DNA from: Gymnothorax reevesii
Taxonomy: Eukaryota > Chordata > Actinopteri > Anguilliformes > Muraenidae
Length of the DNA: 64,000 bases
Direction: 5' to 3'
Assembly: GCA_029721435.1 (NCBI GenBank)
Contig: CM056577.1
Span: 112,962,219 to 113,026,218, forward strand
Shown: positions 23,690-33,250 of the stretch, one piece after another
Position numbering within the stretch: the stretch's first letter is position 1
How the letters are laid out: every line of letters begins with the position of its first letter
Translations under genes and position numbers: made by a program
The notes under the pieces: model-generated
What the model was told of the DNA's origin: nothing
Database searches by the model: none
The model's input: the letters and a program-made list of their open reading frames with translations, nothing else

Positions 23690-24050
23690 GCTCACCTGGA
23701 TGAGGATATAAGCTTCTGGCTGTCAATGTTATGGACAGATGAAACAAAGATCAGCTGTTTGGGCACAGAGATGGGGCTTTTGTTTAGCATAGAAAGGTGA
23801 AGCGTTCAACCGGAAAAACACAGTCCCAACGGTCAAACATGGTGGCGGGAGTATGCTATCCGGAATCTGTGGAGGGAACTGAAGACCAAGGTCATAGCAA
23901 GGAAACCCTCAAACCGTAAGGACCTGGAAAAGTTTGCAAAAGAGGAGTGGGCCAAAATCCCCTGTGAAAGGTGTAGAAACCTTGTGATCAACTTCAGGAA
24001 GCGTTTGGAGGCTGTATTCATTAACAGAGGCTTTGCCATCAATTACTGAG
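23690..24050 (+). pseudogene. Tc1 transposase fragment, right half
   Basis: The plus strand carries the first Asp motif (MLWTDETKISCLGTE) at about 23730. At about 23860 it jumps to the last part (LWRELKTKVIARKPSNRKDL, then KRLEAV), omitting the segment with the second catalytic residue. The join at 23860 is a deletion. The end IINY and TGA precede the terminal repeat. Confidence 0.7.
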
Positions 24051-25176
24051 AAAAGGGTATGAATAATTCTTGACATGGCTTTTTTTTTTTTTAATTCTTG
24101 TCAAATAAAATACCAGAAAGTAATGTATTTCTTGAAAAACTGTTTACTGTACTTCTTACAGCCTAATGTCAACTTACTGTGTCATTTGTGCAAGAATTAA
24201 TTTGATTTGTCAAAAAATATCTCACAAAACTCAAATTGGTAGGGGTATAAATAATTTTGGGCATGACTATATAGAAATATACACTCTGTGCCATTAAAAA
24301 TGCGCAGGTGAGGTATGGACTGTATTTGTGGCAAATTGAAGAATCGATTGATTTTTATTGCTTTTCCAGTGAGGCACAAGAGGAAATATGTATGTAATGC
24401 ATTGGCTACATAGCCACCTGGGTAGGGAGCTAACAAGGCTACAGTCCACTTTCACTGACAGAGGTATCCTCATAAGTAATTACTACAGTTACTCTCAGAA
24501 ATTAGGCTACAGTTTGCGTGCACTGTTATACTCGCTAGTGAGCTTGTTGGCTACATAGCTAGCAAGCTAAAGTGATATCGAACAGTATAAAGTGAGAATA
24601 AAGGGTTACCACCTTTTTGTGTTTGACAAGTGCTTATGGTGTCCTTTTCGCAGGCTGCAAATGTTTTTTTTTTTCTGAACCGTTAATACATGACAATTTC
24701 TAGGACCAAGAGGGAAAAAAGGTCCCCTAATAAGAAAACACTTCCGTAGTTCACATTGCTCCTGATATCCAATGTGAATAAAACTGAGCACTCCAGACTT
24801 TCATCATTGAAGAGATCATAATGATTCCCAGTAACAGTTACTGTGAATGCCTTCCTGAAATTAGGAAAGTTGGGATGTTTAATACATTGGAATGCTAGCT
24901 ATTACATAATAGATTTCAATGACACTTAATCTTAATAGCTAGACAGACAAATAGCTCACTCGTGAGTACTCCATTTAAGCGAACTGAAGCCTTTTTAGCT
25001 TGCTAGCCAGTTGGATATGCAGCTAAATACATTTTTGCGCTAGCTATAACATTATAGAGTTGGACATCACTTTAGTTTGCTAGCTAGTTTGCCAACTTTC
25101 CTCATTTCAGGAGGCCATTTACAGTAAATGTCACTGGGAATCATTATCTCTTCAATGATGAAAATCTGTCGTGCTA

Positions 25177-26466
25177 CCCTGCAAAAAAATGTGCGATAGG
25201 AATCCTATAGGATTACCTTGAGTGCTATAGAATACAAGTTCTATGGGAAATTTCTATATGAAACAATTCCATAGAAAATCTCTATAGAACAGCTCTTGTA
25301 GAACTCCCCCCCCCCCCAATTTGGCATCTTCAATCCCACCCGAATTTGGAAGGCGACTAACAAGCAACCATCCTTAAACCTTCCCAATTTGCATTCCTGT
25401 AGCGCAATGGCTAACAGTGCGCAACTGTGACCAGGGCTCGGACCTAAACACTTCTGCTCCACAACCCGGCGCTTTAACCGAGTGAGCTATCCAGCAACTG
25501 GGGAAAAACTGATCCTGATTCATTTCAAATGCATTTCAATTGAATTAAATTGAATCTGAAGGAGCTGAGTGCCTTCGCTGAAAAGGAACGCCATGTTAGT
25601 AATCCTGTTAGGTGACCATGATACATGTATAAAGACGGTGGGAATAAGACCTCAAAGTGTATTCAAACTAATTCTAAATCTGCAAATAATCTGCAATCAC
25701 ATGCATGTAGCTAAATGGAAAGGAATAATTTGATTGAATTTTTTTTTAATTCAGGAAAAAGTTCAAAAGCTCCAACTTTCAACATAATTCTGCCTTTGTA
25801 AGCAAAAGAGGAACATAAGTATTCCGAGCATAATAAAGTTGTAATGCCTTACTTTTATATTTTGCTGCCAAAAAAATGGAAAGAGGTCTTCACATACGCA
25901 ACTTAAATACTGCTAGGTTGTGCAGTCAGTCAGTCAATCAATCGTTTGATCACAGAATCATCAATGAGTTGGTATGTGCGTAGTACTCCATGTGCTTATA
26001 AGCACACCTCAAAGTTAAAATGGACAAGATTTCCTTTTCCTACGTCAGTATAGTGGAGATCACTGCATATTGCACATTTTTTCATACTATTAGTCCGGTC
26101 TCTCTCTCTTCCAGAACCTGGGTACACATAAGGTAAACTGACCCTTCGACTGAGCATTGCGAGAAGTCATAAGATTTATTTTTATTTGACCCTTATTTAA
26201 GATGTCTTTCCCATTGAGCTTTTGTTCTATTAGAAGGTCCTAAAAACCATTAAAAAGTCCTATAGAACAGGTTTTTCTAACTAGGGTGTTCCAAATGAAG
26301 GCCTTATGGAACAGCAATAATGTTATAGGACTTTCTTTTCCAAAGAGATTCTCTGCAGGTTTTTAGCAAATTCCTATAGAACACTCGGAAAATCCTATCG
26401 AACAAGCTGTTCTACTAAAATGTTCTATAGAATTCCATATAAGTCCAACAGAACATTTTTGCAGGG
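25177..26466. mobile_element. 1.29-kb element with CCCTGCAAAAA termini and TA target sites
   Basis: Termini are CCCTGCAAAAAAATGT on the left and ACATTTTTGCAGGG on the right, flanked by TA at 25175-25176 and TA at 26467-26468. The sister foldback arm at 24770-24800 is uninterrupted at the same place, which fixes both boundaries. The inner sides contain many degenerate TATAGAAC units. There is no transposase. It carries a tRNA-like SINE segment and a C-tract at 25307-25317. The superfamily is not determined; a TA duplication suits a Tc1/mariner-like mechanism. Confidence 0.8.
25395..25500 (-). repeat. tRNA-derived SINE-like segment
   Basis: The minus strand reads like a tRNA head: an A-box-like TAGCTCACTCGG and, about 35 bases on, a B-box-like GGTCCGAGCCC. 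This is followed by CACAGTTGCGCACTG and a SINE-like tail. The tRNA is not intact: the 3' acceptor pairing is missing. I call it a SINE relic inside the 25177-26466 element rather than a tRNA gene. Confidence 0.6.
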
Positions 26467-26850
26467 TAAGCTTTATTCACATTGGATATCGGGAGCAATG
26501 TGAACTACGGAAGTGTTTTCTTTTGGGGGACTTTTTACCCTCTGGGTCCTAGAAATAGTGATGTGTAAACGGTTCAGAAAAAAAATGCAGCTTGCGAAAA
26601 GGACACCTTAAGCACTCGTCAAACACAAAAAGGCTGTAGCCGGTTATTATCGTTTTATACTATTCGATATCACTTTAGCTTGCTAGCAGGTAGCCAACTC
26701 GCTCGTTAGCGAGTATAACGATGCGCGCAAACTGTAGCCTTATTTTGTCGGCGTAATAATTTCTGAGAATACTTCGGTCATTGAAAGTGGACTGTGGCCT
26801 TTTTAACTCGGTAGCCAGTTGGCTATGTAGCTAAATACATGTGCGCTTTA

Positions 26851-28170
26851 AGCTATAACATTACGCCGTTGGATTTAGTTTGCTAGCTAGATAGCCAACC
26901 TCGCTCGTGAGTTAGACAGTTGGCAAACTGAAGCCTTATTTTGTCGGCGCGATCAAGATGCAAATGGATGCGATTAAGGGACGAAAGTGAAAGGAACCCG
27001 AATTCCTGAGTAGCGAAGCATTAACGTTACAGAAAAAATATCGTTGCCCGCACACCTAAGGAAACGGGCAACTGTATGGCTGCTGCCAAATTTTGGCTTA
27101 AACAGCAATGCTAAGATGACAGTGCCATCTACTGGCGAACAGGTTAAATCTAAATCCTAAATCCAGTAGCAATTTGATTTATATTTAAGGTTAAGATTGA
27201 GTATTTAATGTCCTCTCTTTCCTTCTACAAAAAGTTATCCTCCATAAAACGATAACACCATTTCTATCAATTTACTCATATTTCTGTGTAAATGCGTGAA
27301 AGAGAGACGTTTGAAAATTGCAACACTTCTTTTTCTCCTGGTTTCTGACTCTAAATGTGCAAAAACTGAACGGTATAAAACGATACACCCTATTTTACAA
27401 ACGGTGCCCCATAATCGATGCCCAGAATTATTTTAGAGAGGGATGTTTAAAACTGAATTCTTAACATTCTACCTTATTGTTCTCCAATTCGTCATTGCAC
27501 ATCGGATTGCTGTCAATATGAAAACGATTGACGCCTTGAAAGAATGCACTAACCATTTGGATGAATGGACTGATGATTGAACTGAAGGTTAGTGAAAAAA
27601 TGCTATCTGCCAAACATCGCTGCACAAGCAAATTCCTTTCACGGTGAAAGCTCCACTCTACCAATTATTCACAAGATGTCTCAGAAAAAAATTTAATTTC
27701 CTCACTGTAAATTTCGTCGTGTGTATATCATAATAGGAAGAATTCCGTTGCACGTCATCAATTATGAACCAAAGCAACTGTGTTGAGTTTAAATTCCCCT
27801 ATAACATCTGTTGATTTCGAATCCGTTAAGCTCTTCGGCAATTTCATTGAATAACACGAAAAGCTTTCATGAAAAAGTTTTGGATTGTCGTATATTTTCG
27901 GACACTTTGGACTATGTTAAGACGACAAAGGTCAACAGCTATCAAGGCTGACTTTGCAGGCCATTGAAAAATACATTTGATTCGGTTAATCCATATGACC
28001 ATGAATAACTAATGGAATATATCGTTGCATTCAATAATCCATCACTGGGTAAATCGCCTGTTACTGCCATGTTCCAAATATTTGAGCACTTACGGACGCC
28101 CAAATTCACATGGCTAAAACAAACGTTTTCCTTCCATTATTTTTGGGGTAAATAATGCAGTGAGTCACGA
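26851..28170. other. Intergenic; extra foldback motifs, no gene
   Basis: At 26851-26960 there are further copies of the motifs of the adjacent foldback (TTTGCTAGCTAGATAGCC, AGCCTTATTTTGTCGGCG, the latter also at 26738). Beyond 26970 nothing was recognised; the short open frame at 27461-27664 has no known relative. Confidence 0.5.
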
Positions 28171-28174
28171 TATT

Positions 28175-28750
28175 AAATTCAATTCAATTCAATTCAATTC
28201 AATTGTTTATTTCAAACTCGAAGTTCATAGTATGGTAGAAAAATACAATAAAAAATAACTATAATAATAATAATAATAATAATCATAATAATATGATACA
28301 GTGACTAGATCAATATAAAATGGTTCGCCACCACTTCCAAACGTTGGAATGTAGCGGGGTTGATGAATTAACAAATGCAACAATAAAACAATTTGAACAC
28401 GATTGGAGTCGCCTGATAAAATTATACACATTTTTACGCAACAGTTCACCAAAAGACGGAATATTGACTGAGACAAACATATCACTTGCATTTGCTCGCC
28501 TAGGAACACCTAACAATCTCCTCAAAGAGTTATTATAAGCAACACGTAACTTATTGTGAACAGTAACATTGGTGCTAAACCACAGCGGTGAGCAATACAT
28601 GGATGTACAATAAGTTTTAAATAACGTACATTTCACTTCTGGTGAACAAAGTTGCAACAATTTAAACTGGTGCTTGTATAAATTACACGTGATGTTTTAC
28701 CACATCAATGTATGGAAAACTTCAACATTTTCATACCAGCTCTCAATGCT
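28175..28750 (-). mobile_element. LINE 3' fragment with (GAATT)n tail
   Basis: The minus-strand open frame 28660-28310 translates to the region behind the polymerase core of a non-LTR reverse transcriptase (CTLFKTYCTSMYCSPLWF, then AYNNSLRRLLGVPRRANASD). The 3' end is marked by about five AATTC units at 28175-28205. Coding decays upstream of about 28680. It is a different family from the LINE at 19279-21140 because the tail unit and C-terminal sequence differ. Confidence 0.75.
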
Positions 28751-28764
28751 CGTGAGAGCCCAAC

Positions 28765-28898
28765 TTAACCCATTTATGCCTGAATTTTCTTTTTTTACTT
28801 TTTTATGTTATACTTCAAAATACCACTCTAATAGTCATTCAAACAGGACACTTTTTCTTAACAGTTCTCACGTGAGGACGCTAGGCATAAAGGGTTAA
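28765..28898. mobile_element. piggyBac-type MITE of 134 bases
   Basis: It starts TTAACCCATTTATGCCT and ends AGGCATAAAGGGTTAA, a nearly perfect inverted pair with TTAA at both outer edges, which is the piggyBac target duplication. There is no coding capacity. Confidence 0.75.
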
Positions 28899-29689
28899 GA
28901 CAGGGATTTATAAAACCGAATATTCTTAACATTCCACTTTATTGTCCCTTTCATCGTTGCTATTCATTAGACAGCTTTTGAACGATCAACACCTTGCAAG
29001 AATTCTAAAACGCTTAACGTGAAAAAAGCTTAACGTGGCTTAATGCACCAAAACAGCGACCAATAACCGCCAAATTCCTCTCTGGCATTTCTGGTCAGGA
29101 GCACTTTCTCCAAACAAAAAATTAAAACCGAAGTCCGAAGAAAACAGACGTTAGGCCTATATCACATTAAGTTAAGCGTTTCCCACCCTATTGACGCACA
29201 TGATAAGGAAAAATCTTAACGTGGCTTAATGGTCCGAAACGGGGACCAGTAATCACCTTGTCTAGAGCACTTTCTCCTATTAAAAAATCAGAACCGAAGT
29301 CCCATGAAAACAGACGTTTTATCACATAAGCTTTTTTTTCCCGCCATTGACACGCATTATGAGGAAAAAGCTTAACGTGGTTTAATGCTCCAAAACAGCG
29401 ACCAAAAATCACCAAATTCCTCACGGACGTTCCTTGTCTGGAGCACTTTCTCCAATAAAATTAAAAAAATTGAAACCTAAGATGTTTGCGAGGAATTTCT
29501 AAATTATTTGGCGCTGTTTAGGTACATTAAACAATGTTAAGCTTTTTCCTCATAATGCGCGTCAATGGAAGGGAAAACGCTTGACGTGCTACAACGACCA
29601 TTTTCCTTGCAGTCTGGTTTCAATTTTTTATGGTAGAAAGTGCTCCTGACAAGAAATGTCCGAGAGGAATTTCGTGATTATTGGTCGCT

Positions 29690-30697
29690 GTGAGGGGAGG
29701 CCGGGGTTACTTCGGCCACGGCGTAAAGTCCGTCACTCCAGTTTTTTTTTCATTTCAAACGCACGGACGGGAAAACGAAAATGTACAAATTATGTGACGT
29801 CCCAGCGACGTCATTGCTTGGAAAGAAGAGTGACTGGTTGCGTCATGTAGGCCAAGTGTTTTCTGACTAAAAACTTGAATTTTGACCCAAACTGTGAACT
29901 TTAAGTTTCTGAAAGAAATGCGTCTAGTTTCTTTGAAGACAAAGAATTCCCGTATGTAACTAGAGTTATTAACAACCCATAAGATAAAGGCCCGCTGCGA
30001 TAGTGAGATGAGAAATGCGGCTTGATTTCTAAAATGGCTACACGTGGCTGGCCAACATGGGGTTAGTTCGTCAGGGTTATTTGCCCCGGGTATGCCGAAG
30101 TCGCCCCGCTTATATACAACTTAGCTGTCAGGAAGCCTTGACCAGCCTCTCTTGCCCGAGCAACGGCCTACAACGAACACTCAGTTCGTGAATCTTCACC
30201 AAGCTGGGTGAGCTGTATGACAAGCACAAATTTGAACCCAAAGACATATGGGTGACATGAAACCGGTGTTTCAACGGTGCAACAGCCTGGGTACGTAACC
30301 TTGTGAATAAACTGTAGCCTAATATTAAAAAAATTAACCATGCGCAAGATAATAATAATAATAATAGCCTAATGATAACTACTACTACTACTACTACTAC
30401 TAATAATAATAATAATAATAATAATCAGCTTCAGCTGATTGCCAGCTATGACGATTTTACCCCCACCCATCTGGCGAAGTAACCCCAGATATGGGGTTAT
30501 TTCGGCATGTTTGTGATATATCGAAAATTGAATATTGAGACGTAAATATATGTTATATTGAGATTGTATCAATACAAGTTTTGTAGGCGACATTCTGCAC
30601 TACACATACGATACTTTAAAGGCATTTCTTTAACTTTTAGTAACAAACAGTTTTGGAGCCAAATACAAAATTAAGACGAGGTCCGGTGTCCCTTACA
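29690..30697. mobile_element. 1.0-kb element inserted in the foldback array
   Basis: The interruption starts GAGGGGAGGCCGGGGTTAC and ends GAGGTCCGGTGTCCCTTA, which are imperfect inverted repeats. A piece related to its right end is also present at 19152. Internally there are several forms of GGGTTACTTCGGC, in both orientations (29704, 30059, 30473 and 30493). A trinucleotide tract lies at 30356-30425. No transposase was recognised. Boundaries come from comparison with the uninterrupted unit at 29500. Confidence 0.65.
30350..30425. repeat. (AAT)n / (ACT)n microsatellite
   Basis: A tract of AAT triplets, then about eight ACT triplets, then about seven AAT triplets before a CAGCTTCAGCTG palindrome. 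Confidence 0.9.
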
Positions 30698-30895
30698 TTA
30701 AACTAGCTTTTTCCTCATAATATACGCCAATGGAGTGGGAAACGCTTAACGTGATGTAACTAGTCTTCAGTCTTCGGTTTAAATTTTTTATTGGAGAAAG
30801 TGCTCCTGACCAGATATGCCCAAGAGGAATTTGGCGCTTATTTGTGGCTGTTTTGGTGCATTAAGCTACGTTAAGCGTTTTAGAATGCTTCTGGC

Positions 30896-32466
30896 CAGTC
30901 AGATAAATAGGTGATAACTGGGCATGAAGCGCTGTAATTCAATAGAACGCAACAAGCAGCGCTGCACGACCTAATTCAAGTAGACTACATCATTACTTTA
31001 AGCAATAACACCCAGAATTACCGAGGGCAATTTTCAATATATTTTCACTTACATTGAATTGCTCAGTTTGTTGATTAAAATATAGCTACACCTACCATAA
31101 ATCGAAACAAGGTGCTGATTTTGAATTCCATTAAACATGTGGTTATTCTGAACAGAGTTTAGACTTTTCTGTTATTTCCCCGAATAAAATGAAAAGCTTT
31201 TATGAAAAGTGTTCTTAAAAATCATCATTACACGTAGCAGATTTTCACTTTTTGTAGTAGCAAACAATAATTTGGGTTCTGTCAAACATTTTCGTAGCTT
31301 TTAGAAAATGGTCAGTCAATAGCTTGGGCAACTGAAGTACAAGACCTGTTATGGATGTCTTTGTAAAATGTGCAGTTCACTTATTTTTCACTTTGTAGAA
31401 GATGCATGACTTTGAATAAGTGAAATGAATATAGGCTCCTGACCCACCATCTAAAAAATCAGAATATCTGTCACGGCAGAGCGCAAGAAAAAAAAAGAAA
31501 TTTGATAAATTAGGGTCAAGTGTTCTGCCATGTCATGTTCACAGTTTGCTGTGCCCTAGTAATGTGTGTTTATTTATTTCCAGTGTTCCCTGCCCAGACT
31601 GACTGTCTGACTCCACCTCTCAAAGTTCACGTTCCATTTCTTGTTTTTGTCATCTCCTTGTCTCTTGCATCATCACCGTATTCGGTAGCGGCATCTGGTA
31701 TTTCCTCACTTCCTTCACAGCTGTTCTATATTCTGGCCTGCTCTAAGCTTGTGTGATTGATTGATTTTTTTATTAGTACTAATTACTAAACCCATCACTA
31801 ACAATGCATGTGAAGGTGTTTTATTAGATGGGCACTTACTAATCAGTACTAAATTAGTTAGGGCATTGACTGGTTTTGAGTTCCCATGTTCACTATTTTC
31901 AGATCTCTGTGCTGTTCTGTTTAAAGTTTCACTTCTCTGCTTTCTCTTATTCTTGCATTGGTATGTCTATGCTGAACGCGGTCATTACTCTTAGTACTCT
32001 CACTCACACACCTTATTGTCAAATTACTTAGTCATTGTCTGGGTCCACGTTTCCATTGTGCTTCCCTATGTCTTGTTATCATGTAATTTCCACTTCATGT
32101 GCAGCCCAGGAGTTCTTCGTTCCCATTGTCGCACCCCCTTGCCTGTATCTGGGAGAGGCTGGAGGAAGGCTGTCCTGTTTCATGAGTTGTGTTGTCTCCA
32201 TGAGCCTTGTTTACCATGTAGTCTTCTTGAACATTTACTGACCTGTATTTTTGTACCATAGTATTGTTTGAATTTGGCCTAGTCTAGCCTTTCTAGTTTT
32301 GTATTATCCCCAGGTCTGGAAGTTTTTGTTTTTGAGTTTATCAGCTCTTTGCAGCACGCCTTTGGTCCATTTTTTTTCAGCCCATTGGGTGCAGCTTTTT
32401 GTTGGCCCTCGTGCCTTGTTTTCCGTGTTTTTGTAAATAAAGATTTATTGCTACTTTTCATTTCAC
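30896..32466. other. Intergenic; possible LTR-like or transcribed relic at 31500-32460
   Basis: 31500-32460 is pyrimidine-rich on the plus strand with several short frames, none with a recognised domain. It ends with GTAAATAAAGATTTATTGC, which includes an AATAAA signal at about 32437. This could be the 3' end of an old LTR or of a processed transcript, but no partner repeat or coding match was found. Confidence 0.35.
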
Positions 32467-33250
32467 GCCTGGGGCCTGTACCATAAAGCTGGATTAACAT
32501 AACCGGGGTTTCTCCCATTTGTCTGGCTGCACTGAACCAGACTTCCGCATTCCTGATAAGCGGTACCACAAAGCCAGTTATCAACTAGGTATCGGAACCC
32601 GGGGTTTTCCAATCTAGGTATGTGCGCGATCACATTAGAGGGGCGGTGTTTGGAGCAAATGACCAATTGCAAACATGGGCAAACCAACTGGAAACAAAGC
32701 TGCGTACTTTTCAAATGCGGAGCAAGAGCCCTTAATAAAAATATGAAGAGAATAAACATATCATCCTGACAAAAATTAACACCGTTGCAGCTGCCAAATA
32801 CAGAAAGGACAGTTGGCAAAAAAACACTGATCGTGTAAATGTGCAAGTTAATTATTATGATCATATCACTGCAAATAATTCCCGTATTCATGATTGTATG
32901 TGGGCTATTGCTGCAATAGTGATGATTTAATTTTACTTCTGCTGCAGTAAATCATGACAACAGGCGCTATGTAGACTAGTGAGCACATCTCTCTCCTTTT
33001 CTGCTTTACAGGATAAGTTTGATTCAGCACGAAGCCTATTGGGTATAGGGATGTGCGTGTTGAATTGTTGATAATGTCACTGTCCCATCAGTAAAATTAC
33101 AGTTGCCTATTTCATCAAATTGATGTGATGCGAGGATGTATTATGGCGTGTATGATTTTTTTTCCAGCTGCAACCCCAGCGGTGTCAAAAGAGCCGGAGA
33201 ACAAATAATGTATTACTACAAAAATGTAATTCAAAGTGGTCAGTAGGTTT
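32467..33250 (+). mobile_element. PIF/Harbinger-type element relic with Myb-like gene
   Basis: The left end reads GGGGCCTGTACCATAAAGCT, a terminus resembling PIF/Harbinger-type fish repeats, and the phrase GCGGTACCACAAAGCC occurs again at 32561. Downstream, two exon-like segments encode the accessory Myb/SANT-type protein that accompanies Harbinger transposases. No transposase and no right terminus were found. Confidence 0.6.
32673..33245 (+). pseudogene. Myb/SANT-like accessory protein of a Harbinger element
   Basis: The first segment begins at an ATG at 32675 and reads MGKPTGNKAAYFSNAEQE, then, after a stop, YEENKHIILTKINTVAAAKY and WQKNTDRVNV. The second segment follows TTTTCCAG at 33164-33170 and reads CNPSGVKRAGEQIMYYYKN. 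The order matches the Myb-like DNA-binding protein found beside HARBI1-type transposases in fish, including an intron between the two parts. Premature stops (after PL, and at 33246) make it a relic. The identification is from memory of the family. Confidence 0.6.

Larger units (their letters stand above)
22900..24270. mobile_element. Palindromic Tc1 derivative (two head-to-head halves)
   Basis: The outer ends are GTCGTGCCCAAAATTATTCA (22905) and TAATTTTGGGCATGACTATA (24253), and inversion extends about 400 bases inward. The left half carries the transposase C-terminal part on the minus strand (23600-23000) and the right half carries the same part on the plus strand (23690-24050). For example, TTGGTCTTCAGTTCCCTCCA on the left answers TGGAGGGAACTGAAGACCAA on the right. 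No half retains the N-terminal DNA-binding domain. Structure suggests recombination between two inverted copies or an aborted transposition product. Confidence 0.85.
24380..26850. repeat. Large nested inverted repeat (foldback) of about 2.5 kb
   Basis: The left arm (about 24380-24870) and the right arm (25085-25174 plus 26467-26850) are inverted copies over about 460 bases. Example: TTCACATTGCTCCTGATATC at 24750 against GATATCGGGAGCAATGTGAA at 26487. The right arm is split by a 1.29-kb insertion at 25177-26466. The loop, about 24870-25085, holds a motif (CAGTTGGATATGCAGCTAAA) that recurs in direct orientation at about 26815. AGCTTGCTAGC motifs recur throughout. No protein-coding capacity. Confidence 0.85.
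28990..30895. repeat. Foldback array: five ~190-bp units in opposite orientations
   Basis: Three units on the left (starting near 29013, 29205 and 29368) carry the order CTTAACGTGGCTTAATG, then CAAAACAGCGACCA, then GGAGCACTTTCTCC. Two units in the opposite orientation follow at 29480-29690 and 30700-30890 (TGGAGAAAGTGCTCCTGACC). Outer ends are inverted partners (CTAAAACGCTTAACGTG at 29005; ACGTTAAGCGTTTTAGAAT at 30869). The centre of symmetry is near 29480. The right half is interrupted by the element at 29693-30695. Confidence 0.85.

Noticed and set aside
25395..25500. A genuine tRNA gene
   Set aside because: A and B boxes are present, but the acceptor stem does not close and a SINE-like tail follows.
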